From UBA11475 sp902486425 (GTDB lineage Bacteria; Bacillota; Clostridia; Christensenellales; Borkfalkiaceae): a stretch of DNA of 64,000 bases. Both the position numbers and the translations under genes were made by a program. Positions 36,019 through 43,608 of this stretch are shown here, piece by piece (positions within the stretch are counted from its first letter, which is position 1; every line of letters starts with the position of its first letter). The notes under the pieces were generated by a model. It saw nothing but the letters and a program-made list of their open reading frames with translations, ran no database searches and had not been told where the DNA came from. The stretch covers positions 372,001 to 436,000 of the forward strand of contig CABTOK010000007.1 in the NCBI GenBank assembly GCA_902486425.1, written 5' to 3'.

Positions 36019-37502
36019 TTTGCTTCTCCCTCGGCTTCTTCATCGCCTTTTTTTATTGCGTTTATTTTATACAAAATTCCGAGGGCGACTTTTTTATCGT
36101 CGAAGTCTCTTTTTACCCCGAGTACTTCCTGATATTTTTCCGCCCCTTTACCGGCTATTAAAACAACGTCTCCTTTCAAAGCTATTTTAAGAGCGTATTC
36201 TATAGCGTCTTGTCGTTTGTAAACTACAACCCTGTATTTGCCTTTTTTAAATCCTTTTTCGATTTGTCTTATTATTTCAAAGGGTTCTTCGAATCTCGGA
36301 TTATCGCTCGTAATTATGCTGATATCGGCGTAGTCCGAAGCTATTTCGCCCATTATCGGGCGTTTTAACACGTCTCTGTTTCCGCCACAACCGAAAACCA
36401 ATATCAATTTGCTTTCAGTTATCGGTCTCAACGCTTCGAGCGCGTTTTTAAGTCCGTCCGGAGTATGAGCGTAATCTATAAAAACCGAAAATTCGTTCTC
36501 GTATATTTTTTCCATTCTCCCGGAAACGCCGCAAAACGTTTTTAAGGATGCCGCTATATCTTTTATTTTGATTGCGTAAAGCGAACAGACTTCGCAGGCG
36601 GCAAGTGCGTTATAAACGTTGAATTCGCCGTAGAATCGTGTGTTCATATCATATATTTCGTCGAAAACGTTAAGAATAAACTTTTCCCCCGACAGCGTTT
36701 CTCTTAAATCCATTGCGAATACGTCCGACGGATTTTTTATTCCGTAAGTTAAAACCTTTTTGTTTTTCTTTTTTATTTCGCCCGTTAACTTATCGTCGGC
36801 GTTCGCAACGATATATTTGCAATTATAATTATTCAAAAATTTAAGCTTTGCTTTTTTGTAACTCTCTTCGTCCTTAAAAAAATCGAGATGATCTTGCGTA
36901 AAATTCGTAAACACGCCCGCAAAAAAGTCAATACCGTAAATTTTATCGTAAAACGCCGCATGAGCTGAAACTTCCATAACGACCGTTTCCACACCGCTTT
37001 TAACCATTTCGCCTAAATAATAAAAAAGCTTTGTCGGATCGGGCGTGGTCATGCCGGTATCATAAACGTTTCCGTCATACATCACTCCGTTAGTGCCGAT
37101 TATGCCCGTTTTTATTCCGTTTTCGGACAGAATATGCGAAATCATATAAGTTACGGTAGTCTTTCCGTTAGTTCCCGTAACCCCCGTTATTTTAAGCTTC
37201 TTTTGCGGATTATCGTAAAAATTCGCAGCCATAACCGAAAACGTTTTACGCGCGTCGTCTACCGTTATAAACGATATCCCTTCGAATTTTTCGTGATAAT
37301 CGAACTCTTCGCCGATAACGGCGACGGCTCCGTTTTTTATAGCGCTTTGAATATATTTCGCCCCGTCTTCCGCTCCTTTCAAGACAACGTATGCGTATCC
37401 CGGTTTAATAAGCCTGCTGTCGTTTTCTATACCCGATATTTCTATATCTTCTCCGCGGAAACTTTTTACCCCCGCTCCATGCAATAAATTTTTAAGTTTC
37501 AT
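36015..37502 (-). CDS. murE: UDP-MurNAc-tripeptide synthetase, probably meso-diaminopimelate adding
   Basis: A 495-residue Mur ligase with ITGVTGTNGKTTVTYMI ATP loop, NFTQDHLDFF, and a C-terminal domain with GVSGRMEKI and DYAHTPDGL. The substrate motif reads SDNPRFEEP; DNPR is typical of enzymes that add meso-diaminopimelate, in contrast to lysine-adding MurE. CGGAGAAAA precedes the ATG. The leader contains a small dyad (TTCCCG/CGGGAA near 37521-37539). It is the first gene of the murE-to-ftsZ block. Confidence 0.95.
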   Translation of the reverse strand: MKLKNLLHGAGVKSFRGEDIEISGIENDSRLIKPGYAYVVLKGAEDGAKYIQSAIKNGAVAVIGEEFDYHEKFEGISFITVDDARKTFSVMAANFYDNPQKKLKITGVTGTNGKTTVTYMISHILSENGIKTGIIGTNGVMYDGNVYDTGMTTPDPTKLFYYLGEMVKSGVETVVMEVSAHAAFYDKIYGIDFFAGVFTNFTQDHLDFFKDEESYKKAKLKFLNNYNCKYIVANADDKLTGEIKKKNKKVLTYGIKNPSDVFAMDLRETLSGEKFILNVFDEIYDMNTRFYGEFNVYNALAACEVCSLYAIKIKDIAASLKTFCGVSGRMEKIYENEFSVFIDYAHTPDGLKNALEALRPITESKLILVFGCGGNRDVLKRPIMGEIASDYADISIITSDNPRFEEPFEIIRQIEKGFKKGKYRVVVYKRQDAIEYALKIALKGDVVLIAGKGAEKYQEVLGVKRDFDDKKVALGILYKINAIKKGDEEAEGEAN

Positions 37503-37663
37503 TTTTTCTCCGTAGTTTTCCCGTTTTTTCCGGGAAGTATTTTGCTATTATAATGTACCTCCGCGATGTACGAAAAAAAGGCGTTTTACCGTCGAATTTT
37601 AGCTTTTTATCTTATATCGCAAAAATAAAAATTCATTTTCCGTCATGTTAAAAATAAAGCGTG

Positions 37664-37697
37664 AAAAAGCGGAGAACTCTTTACGAATTCTCCGCTT
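37664..37697 (-). terminator. Terminator of the feo operon
   Basis: AAGCGGAGAA and TTCTCCGCTT arms with an 11-base loop, followed on the minus strand by T residues. It lies 21 bp after the small Cys-rich gene and insulates murE from feo transcription. Confidence 0.85.
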
Positions 37698-37717
37698 AAT
37701 ACTGTTAAATTAAGGCG

Positions 37718-37888
37718 TTATTTTTTATCGGTCTTTTTCTCAGGTTGCGAACAACAGTTGCAATGCGAACAATCGGAACAGCAATCGCAGGAATGTTTTC
37801 CTTGCTTTTTTTTGATTATAACCGATACGACGACGCCTACTACTATAAGCGCGCATGCAATAACAAGAATAATTTCACCGACTCCCAT
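37718..37888 (-). CDS. FeoB-associated Cys-rich membrane protein
   Basis: A 56-residue protein: one membrane helix at about residues 5-25 (EIILVIACALIVVGVVVSVII), a lysine stop, then a tail with CDCC, CSHC and CNCC clusters (7 Cys in residues 34-46) ending in lysines. This is the layout of the small FeoB-associated cysteine-rich proteins found after feoB in Clostridia. They are thought to help ferrous iron uptake, possibly by holding iron; that role is not proven. It starts 5 bp after feoB ends; the ribosome site AAGGAGC lies inside the feoB end. A terminator follows. Confidence 0.88.
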   Translation of the reverse strand: MGVGEIILVIACALIVVGVVVSVIIKKKQGKHSCDCCSDCSHCNCCSQPEKKTDKK

Positions 37889-37893
37889 AACTA

Positions 37894-40347
37894 TTAAGCT
37901 CCTTTTTTAGCGAGTTTTTTATTTCTAATAACGATGATATAAGCAACCAAAGCTATAACCGCAGCCCAAATGAACGCAGTCCACCACCATGATCCTATGG
38001 TATAAATCATACAGGATACAAGGTACGAAGCTATAAGCCAGAAAGCTATAGTTCCTTTGAAACGCTTATCGTTCTGAAGTTCCGCCTTTGCGGTACCTAC
38101 AGCCGCGAAACACGGAATCGTAGTCATGTTGAAAGCGATGAACGAGATAAGCGCGGGTACCGTTACTCCGGTAGCTTTGATCATAGCCGAAACAGCCATT
38201 ATACCGTTTTCGCCGTTTACGTTACCGTTAAACGTAAGTCCGCCGGCGATAAGACACGTAGCTATCGTAGCGAACGTCGCAATAACGTTTTCTTTCGCAA
38301 TAAGACCTGCGACAACCGCTACAACGAATACCCATCCGTACTGACCGAGCTGACTACCGAAGCCGAGCGGCGTGAATATGGGCTGTACGAGTTTCGAGAA
38401 TCCCGTAAGAATACTCTGATTGATTTCTTCGTCCGCAAGGAAATGCCAGTCGAACGAGAAGTGCGTAAGTACCCAGATAACGATGGTCGAAGCAAGTATA
38501 ATCGTGAACGCTTTTTTTACAAAGTGTTTGGTTTTATCCCAAAGGTGCGCCATAAGGTTCTTGAACTGCGGCATATGATATGCGGGAAGTTCCATAATGA
38601 ACGGAGGCGTTTCGCCTTTAAGAGAAGTATTCCTCATGAAGAGTACCGCAACGATAGCAGTTACTATACCAAGAAGATACATTGCATAAGTAATAAGGTC
38701 AGCATTCCCTATACCGAAGTACGAAACGATCGCACCCGCTACCGCTGTAAGAATCGGAAGCTTAGCTCCGCACGAGAAGAACGGAATAACGCGGACCGTT
38801 GCCGTCCTTTCCTTTTCGTCGGCAAGCGTTCGGGTGTTGATCATTGCGGGGACGGAACAACCGAAACCCATGATCATCGGCATGAAAGCTCTGCCCGAAA
38901 GACCGAATTTTCTGAAAGCTCTGTCAAGAATGAACGCAATACGAGCCATATAACCGGAATCTTCGAGTATCGAGAAGAACAAGAACAATACGAGTATCGG
39001 CGGCAAAAACGATAATACCGCGGCTAAACCTTCGATAATACCGTCGTTGATAAGACCTTTCGCCCAGTCAGCCATGTTTGTAGATTCGATACCGCCTTTT
39101 ACCAAACCGAACAAATCGCCTACAATCATGTCGTTCCAGATGTTGTTTATAGCAACGCCGGGGCTGTAAAGAGTTCCGTCATAAATACAAGCGAGCCATC
39201 TTGCGCCGTAGTTAAGATTGTAAGCGGGAACCCTTTTTTCTTCCCAGCCTTCAACGGTTTCGTCGATGACGTCGCCGTTTTCGTCTATAAGGTTACCGTC
39301 TTCGTCTTCTTCCCACATAAGTTCGCCGTCGTCGTCTGTCGCCTGTATCAGATTACCGTCTTTATCTTTTTCAAGAAAAGCGGTGTTTTCGGAAAGCGAA
39401 GGCATCCAGTTCTGATTTTCGGTAAAGCCGTTAAGAAACAAGAGGTTTTCGCTGAACGTAAGGTGGAAAATAAAAAACAATATTACGAGGAATATCGGAA
39501 TACCCCAGATTTTATGCGTAAGAACTTTATCCGCTTTATCGGACTTGCTCATTACGAATTTGCCCTTTTCTTTACGGGTAAGAACCTGCGCGAAGTTTTT
39601 GGATATGTATTTATATCTTCCGTCCGCGACCAAAGCTTCGAAATCGGTTCCGAATACTTCGTCGTTAAATGTCTTTTTGAAGTCGTCTATCATTCCTACG
39701 GTGTTTTTGTGCATTTCGGTTTCGATAGAGTCGTTTTCGACAAGTTTGACGGCATGGAACAACGGATTGGATACATTCTGTCCTTTAAGAGCAATCGTTA
39801 CGTCGCCGATAAGATGTCCGAGTACGGAATCTTTAAGAACGGTAACGCCTTCTCTTTTTTTCTTGCTTTCGTTAAAGGCTTTGTCCATAAGTTCTTTAAG
39901 CCCGGTTTCTTTAAGAGCCGAGATCTTGATAACAGGAACGCCCAACTTTTTCTCGAGTTCTTTTTCGTTTATCTTATCGCCCGCTTTTTCTACTGCGTCC
40001 ATCATGTTGAGCGCAATAACCATGGGAACGTCTATTTCCATAATCTGCGTGGTAAGATAAAGGTTTCTTTCAAGATTGGTAGCGTCGACTATATTGATAA
40101 TACAATCGGGCTTTTCGTCAAGAATATAGTTTCTCGCGATAACTTCTTCCGGCGTATAAGGCGATAACGAATATATACCGGGAAGGTCTACGATAGCTAC
40201 GGGTTCGGCGCATTTTTTATAAACGCCGTCTCTTTTATCAACGGTTACGCCGGGCCAGTTGCCGACGTGTGCGGTTGAACCCGTCAAACTGTTGAACAAA
40301 GTCGTTTTACCGCAGTTCGGATTGCCCGCCAAAGCAAATCTTTTCAT
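37894..40347 (-). CDS. feoB: Ferrous iron transport protein B
   Basis: A GTP-dependent ferrous iron permease, 817 residues. The N-terminal G domain has GNPNCGKTT (8-16), DLPGIYSLSP, and NMMD, followed by the GDI helical domain. The membrane part starts at about residue 281. Between the first two helices, residues 326-371 form an acidic insert with four D-x-D/N-G-x-hydrophobic repeats not usual for FeoB. Later parts show the GFGCSVPAMINTRTL and PFFSCGAKLPIL gate motifs. The ATG at 40347 overlaps the feoA stop (TAATG) and has GGAGG upstream. An ATG-like extension of nine codons is not needed. Confidence 0.96.
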   Translation of the reverse strand: MKRFALAGNPNCGKTTLFNSLTGSTAHVGNWPGVTVDKRDGVYKKCAEPVAIVDLPGIYSLSPYTPEEVIARNYILDEKPDCIINIVDATNLERNLYLTTQIMEIDVPMVIALNMMDAVEKAGDKINEKELEKKLGVPVIKISALKETGLKELMDKAFNESKKKREGVTVLKDSVLGHLIGDVTIALKGQNVSNPLFHAVKLVENDSIETEMHKNTVGMIDDFKKTFNDEVFGTDFEALVADGRYKYISKNFAQVLTRKEKGKFVMSKSDKADKVLTHKIWGIPIFLVILFFIFHLTFSENLLFLNGFTENQNWMPSLSENTAFLEKDKDGNLIQATDDDGELMWEEDEDGNLIDENGDVIDETVEGWEEKRVPAYNLNYGARWLACIYDGTLYSPGVAINNIWNDMIVGDLFGLVKGGIESTNMADWAKGLINDGIIEGLAAVLSFLPPILVLFLFFSILEDSGYMARIAFILDRAFRKFGLSGRAFMPMIMGFGCSVPAMINTRTLADEKERTATVRVIPFFSCGAKLPILTAVAGAIVSYFGIGNADLITYAMYLLGIVTAIVAVLFMRNTSLKGETPPFIMELPAYHMPQFKNLMAHLWDKTKHFVKKAFTIILASTIVIWVLTHFSFDWHFLADEEINQSILTGFSKLVQPIFTPLGFGSQLGQYGWVFVVAVVAGLIAKENVIATFATIATCLIAGGLTFNGNVNGENGIMAVSAMIKATGVTVPALISFIAFNMTTIPCFAAVGTAKAELQNDKRFKGTIAFWLIASYLVSCMIYTIGSWWWTAFIWAAVIALVAYIIVIRNKKLAKKGA

Positions 40348-40580
40348 TACTTCCGTACCTCCATAGTAACGCATACGGCTTCGGTTTTACGAAGCGTCAG
40401 TTCATACCCTCTTAACGTTATTTCGATAGGATCTCCCAGAGGTGCTTTCTTTCTCATAAGAATTTCGGCTCCCGGAGTAATACCCATATCGAACAGACGT
40501 CTTTTGATTTTTCCTTCGCCGGAAACGGTCTTTACGGTTCCCGATTCGCCGACGGAAAAAAGATCCAAAGTTTTTTCCAT
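40347..40580 (-). CDS. feoA: Ferrous iron transport protein A (SH3-like), second copy
   Basis: A 77-residue cytoplasmic FeoA domain with the family pattern GESGTVKTVSG, KRRLFDMGITPGAEI, and LGDPIEITLRGYELTLRK. It is thought to tune FeoB activity through its SH3-like fold. AAGGAGAGATATTT precedes the ATG. It overlaps feoB by one base and lies 64 bp after another FeoA. Confidence 0.93.
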   Translation of the reverse strand: MEKTLDLFSVGESGTVKTVSGEGKIKRRLFDMGITPGAEILMRKKAPLGDPIEITLRGYELTLRKTEAVCVTMEVRK

Positions 40581-40644
40581 AAATATCTCTCCTTGTTTTT
40601 TTATTGTTTTTATCAAACGCCGTTAAGCGTTTCTTCACTTTTTC

Positions 40645-40857
40645 TTACGCAACGAATATCTTTGTCGAAAGATCGCTGTCCAAAGCTATTCTTCCGTCTT
40701 TTATCTTAACCACAACGGTTTTTCCCGAAGTACTTAAAACTATTATTTCGCCGTTCAATACTATTCCGAGACTTTCAAGGTGTTTTTTCGTCTTGTCGTC
40801 TGCGGTTATTCTTACAATCTTCAAAGGTTTATCGAGCGGCGCGAATACTATCGGCAT
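40645..40857 (-). CDS. feoA: FeoA-domain protein, first copy
   Basis: A 70-residue FeoA-like domain: MPIVFAPLDKPLKIVRI, then HLESLGIVLNGEIIVL, then VVVKIKDGRIALDSDLSTKI. It is more divergent than the second copy and lacks the GDP loop. Pairs of FeoA proteins before FeoB are common in Clostridia. AAAGGAGATAAAA precedes the ATG. It is the first gene after the feo promoter. Confidence 0.9.
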   Translation of the reverse strand: MPIVFAPLDKPLKIVRITADDKTKKHLESLGIVLNGEIIVLSTSGKTVVVKIKDGRIALDSDLSTKIFVA

Positions 40858-40928
40858 TTTTATCTCCTTTATTGCGTTTTCCTTAAAACACAATATTTAT
40901 ATTCGGCTTTAACGTGACTTAAAACACG

Positions 40929-40950
40929 AATATGAACTGTTTTTCATATT
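40929..40950. promoter_or_regulatory. Perfect inverted repeat in the feo leader
   Basis: AATATGAA, 6 bases, TTCATATT. It starts about four bases after the predicted feo start point. It could be an operator for the divergent TetR regulator or an mRNA hairpin. Confidence 0.5.
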
Positions 40951-40960
40951 TTCTACCAAT

Positions 40961-40989
40961 ATTTTAGTCTCGGCTAACCGATTTGTCAA
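40961..40989 (-). promoter_or_regulatory. Sigma-A promoter of the feo operon
   Basis: Minus strand: TTGACA (40989-40984), 17 bp, TAAAAT (40966-40961). The start is expected near 40954, about 97 bases before feoA. Confidence 0.85.
40964..40977. promoter_or_regulatory. Candidate metalloregulator operator in the feo promoter
   Basis: TTAGTCTCGGCTAA is a 14-bp imperfect dyad (TTAG...CTAA) lying in the spacer and -10 box. The half-sites resemble those of DtxR/IdeR/MntR-type iron or manganese repressors. The match is partial and by eye. Confidence 0.45.
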
Positions 40990-41036
40990 GAGATTTTATG
41001 AATAATTTTTCACATTCGTATTTTTTTTAAAAAAGA

Positions 41037-41065
41037 TTGATTTTTACGATAAACAAGTGTAAAAT
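41037..41065 (+). promoter_or_regulatory. Sigma-A promoter giving a probable leaderless tetR mRNA
   Basis: TTGATT (41037-41042), 17 bp, TAAAAT (41060-41065), 6-base discriminator GACAGT, then the ATG at 41072. No ribosome site is present. Confidence 0.8.
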
Positions 41066-41071
41066 GACAGT

Positions 41072-41668
41072 ATGGAAAAAATCAGACAACCGCAACAGGA
41101 ACGTTCTATCGAAAAAAAGAACAAAATAATTGAAGCCGCTTACGAAATTTTTTCGGAAGTCGGTTATTATGCAGCAAATACACCCGAAATCGCAAAAAAA
41201 GCCGGCGTTTCGACCGGAATTATTTACGGCTATTTTAAGAATAAAAGAGATATATTGTCTTATGTTCTTAAAATTTATATAAATAATGTAGCTTTGCCCG
41301 TTATGGATTATTTTGAAAACTTAAACAGCGATTCTGATCTTAAAAAAGCCGTTTCGGACGTCGTAGATATGACGATAGATATTCACAGCTCAAACGCAAA
41401 CCTTCACAATATTCTCCATTCCCTTGCCGTTACCGAAAAGGATATTAACGAAGATTTTATAAATTTAGAAGATAACATTACTTCCAAGGCTTCAGAAAAG
41501 CTTTCCGAACTCGGAGTGAAAACCGACAACATAAAAGAAAAGGTTCATATTTCAATGAACCTTATACAATCCTTCGCACATGAAAACACGTACGACAAAC
41601 ACAAATATTTAAATTATAACGCTATGAAAAACGAGGTCGAGAACATTATAATAAGCTTGTTCTCGTAA
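41072..41668 (+). CDS. TetR-family transcriptional regulator
   Basis: A 198-residue repressor-type protein. The N-terminal helix-turn-helix domain (about 12-58) has IIEAAYEIFSEVGYYAANTPEIA and AGVSTGIIYGYFKNKRDIL, a classic TetR recognition helix. The all-alpha C-terminal domain (60-198) would bind a ligand that cannot be guessed. It stands divergent to the feo operon, with 214 bp between them holding two dyads, so regulation of feo or of itself is possible. It appears leaderless and ends at its own terminator. Confidence 0.92.
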   Translation: MEKIRQPQQERSIEKKNKIIEAAYEIFSEVGYYAANTPEIAKKAGVSTGIIYGYFKNKRDILSYVLKIYINNVALPVMDYFENLNSDSDLKKAVSDVVDMTIDIHSSNANLHNILHSLAVTEKDINEDFINLEDNITSKASEKLSELGVKTDNIKEKVHISMNLIQSFAHENTYDKHKYLNYNAMKNEVENIIISLFS

Positions 41669-41680
41669 TAATATTAAATT

Positions 41681-41712
41681 AAAAAAGAGCCGCTGTGCAG
41701 TGGCTCTTTTTT
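41681..41712 (+). terminator. Terminator of the tetR gene (bidirectional)
   Basis: AAAAAAGAGCC and GGCTCTTTTTT with an inner CTG/CAG pairing form a strong hairpin 13 bp after the tetR stop. It may also stop the opposing FliB-like gene. Confidence 0.9.
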
Positions 41713-41801
41713 AATCCGAATAATTTAATTTTCGCATTTATATCTGACATAATTAAAATACATATAATCAATAAATTACTTATTTTTTTATGATTATAAT
41801 A

Positions 41802-42869
41802 TTAAACGGATAAAAGAAGAATTTTTATAAATGAATAAGAATATCTTCCCGTTCTTTTCAGATAACTTTTTATAAGAGAATCCGCCGAAGAATGTTCGAA
41901 GCATCTGAAAAGCCCTGCGATAACGTCGACGAAATCCTTCTTTGAGTTATGCCGGTAAGCATACGCAACCGTAACGAAAAAAGTAATCGCGTATACTCCG
42001 CAAAGTTCCATATATTTATCTTCAACGGTCTCCCCCGGATTAACCGTCGGGAACCTTTCGAAAAACAAATGATTGTTCATTACGTTTTCGAAACATATCC
42101 CGTAATCGGGAAAATTATTTACAAAAGCAAGTTTTTCTTCTTTATATTTTTTTACAAAAAGTTCGGGATTCCTTCCGTACTCTCCGAAATCGCCGTTGAC
42201 TACCGAAGCGTATTCGCTAAAAGACGGACTGTAATTTTCTATCTCGCTTACGGTATCGAGTATCGCTCCGCAAAAATCGGCGACGCCATACGCCTTTTTA
42301 TCGGAGTTTACCTTCATATACTCGCCGAGCATAATAAGCCTTTCGTTTAACGAATAGTTTCTGTTTTGCAAAAAATCGAGTGCTTCTTTTTGTATTTTAA
42401 GAATTTCATCCGATATTTCCGGCTTAAATTCGCTTTTTATCTCTATTACTTTAAACGAAAGTCCGTTTTTTTCTTCAAAAAGCATTTCAATGACCTTTTC
42501 GCAGCTGTTTGCGCACGCTCCTTCGCCGTTTACGGGATAATAAGTATTTCTCGGATAAGCTCTGCAAATTTTCGGAAGAACTTCTTCGCCGCATTCGCAT
42601 TGAAGCGCGCAATATCCGTCTTCACTTTGAAGCGGACAATTTCCGAGATAGTTCATATTTACTTCGGCGTAGCGTTCGTTGTCGCAATCTTTCAGCACAA
42701 AAAACGCACAGTCGAGCTTTTTACGAAGCTTTTCGGAACATTCTATTCCTAAAAGGCGCATGTATTCTTCATACGAAAGAGTTATTCCCCATCCGTGGCA
42801 ACAGCAATGGCGACATTCGCCGCATTTACATTTAAAATCCGTATAATAATCGGGTACTAAAATTTTCAT
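41802..42869 (-). CDS. FliB/YkgJ-like cysteine-cluster protein (lysine-N-methylase family)
   Basis: A 355-residue protein of the family annotated as flagellin lysine-N-methylase FliB. The N-terminal metal-type cluster is CKCGECRHCCCHGWGI, followed by CPLQSEDGYCALQCECGEE and KICRAYPRN. The rest is helical and poorly conserved. No flagellar genes are in the window, and many clostridial copies occur without flagella, so methylation of flagellin is unlikely to be inferred from context. It begins 10 bp after the AlkD-type gene with no clear ribosome site, suggesting coupling. Confidence 0.8.
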   Translation of the reverse strand: MKILVPDYYTDFKCKCGECRHCCCHGWGITLSYEEYMRLLGIECSEKLRKKLDCAFFVLKDCDNERYAEVNMNYLGNCPLQSEDGYCALQCECGEEVLPKICRAYPRNTYYPVNGEGACANSCEKVIEMLFEEKNGLSFKVIEIKSEFKPEISDEILKIQKEALDFLQNRNYSLNERLIMLGEYMKVNSDKKAYGVADFCGAILDTVSEIENYSPSFSEYASVVNGDFGEYGRNPELFVKKYKEEKLAFVNNFPDYGICFENVMNNHLFFERFPTVNPGETVEDKYMELCGVYAITFFVTVAYAYRHNSKKDFVDVIAGLFRCFEHSSADSLIKSYLKRTGRYSYSFIKILLLSV

Positions 42870-42879
42870 AAAGTAAAAA

Positions 42880-43560
42880 TCAAATTCTTTTTAGCGTTCT
42901 TAAATATTTCTTGCGATCGTCGGATATTCTGAAGCTTTCGATCGCTTTTCTCACGGTGCGGTTCATTGTTTCGTCATCAAGCTTTCCCTCTTCGAGAAAT
43001 TCAAGCGTTTCTTCATAATGTTTGCCGAGCGCAGTTGCGTAAAACCACGCGACCATCATCGAGAGATAGTATTTCTTTGTGTCGACCGCAAGCGGCATAT
43101 AAAGATATTCTTTCTTAAAATAATCGTCCAGAAAATACGTCATAAGCATTTCTACGCCGAATCTCGCTGTATAAAGCAAATCGGAAGAAATCAGCTTTTC
43201 GGTAAATTCCATAAATTTTTCTCTGTTTTTTGTTAAAATTTTCGGTCTTATCGAATCGCAAACCGCCCAGTTATCGACGTACGGCAAAAATTTATCAAGC
43301 TCTTTTACACATTCGCCTATATCTTTCATATCCGATATAATTATCGAATGTAAAATATATTCTTCGTAAAATTCATGCGGCAAAGTATTCAGAATCTCTT
43401 TCTTCTCCTCAGCCGTAAGTTCCTTATATAATTTTCTTAAAACCGGAATTCTTACGCCGATTATTTTTTCTTTACCGAGTCCCGGAACAAGCCCCGAGTG
43501 GAAATCGCGGTATTTTTTGTCCGATAGGGCATTAAGTTTTTCCGAAAGTTTTTTATTCAT
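42880..43560 (-). CDS. alkD: DNA alkylation repair protein, AlkD type
   Basis: A 226-residue all-helical HEAT-repeat-like glycosylase fold. Family features are KIIGVRIPVLRKL near residue 32, the DNWAVCDS segment with Trp and Asp in the DNA-binding groove, and MMVAWFYATALGKHYE. AlkD enzymes remove positively charged or bulky alkylated bases without flipping them. It is preceded by 48 bp after the ABC permease, with no good ribosome site, and followed by the cysteine-cluster gene. Confidence 0.9.
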   Translation of the reverse strand: MNKKLSEKLNALSDKKYRDFHSGLVPGLGKEKIIGVRIPVLRKLYKELTAEEKKEILNTLPHEFYEEYILHSIIISDMKDIGECVKELDKFLPYVDNWAVCDSIRPKILTKNREKFMEFTEKLISSDLLYTARFGVEMLMTYFLDDYFKKEYLYMPLAVDTKKYYLSMMVAWFYATALGKHYEETLEFLEEGKLDDETMNRTVRKAIESFRISDDRKKYLRTLKRI

Positions 43561-43608
43561 GATAATGTTAGGTTAGTAAAAAATTTTAATTACGTCTTAA
43601 AATAGTCT

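Noticed and set aside
39463..40167. Long open frame on the plus strand opposite feoB
   Set aside because: It is the antisense shadow of a well-conserved gene and has no ribosome site or family features.
43568..43576. TTAGGTTAG, a DtxR/IdeR-like half-site before alkD
   Set aside because: There is no second half-site and no clear promoter at that place.
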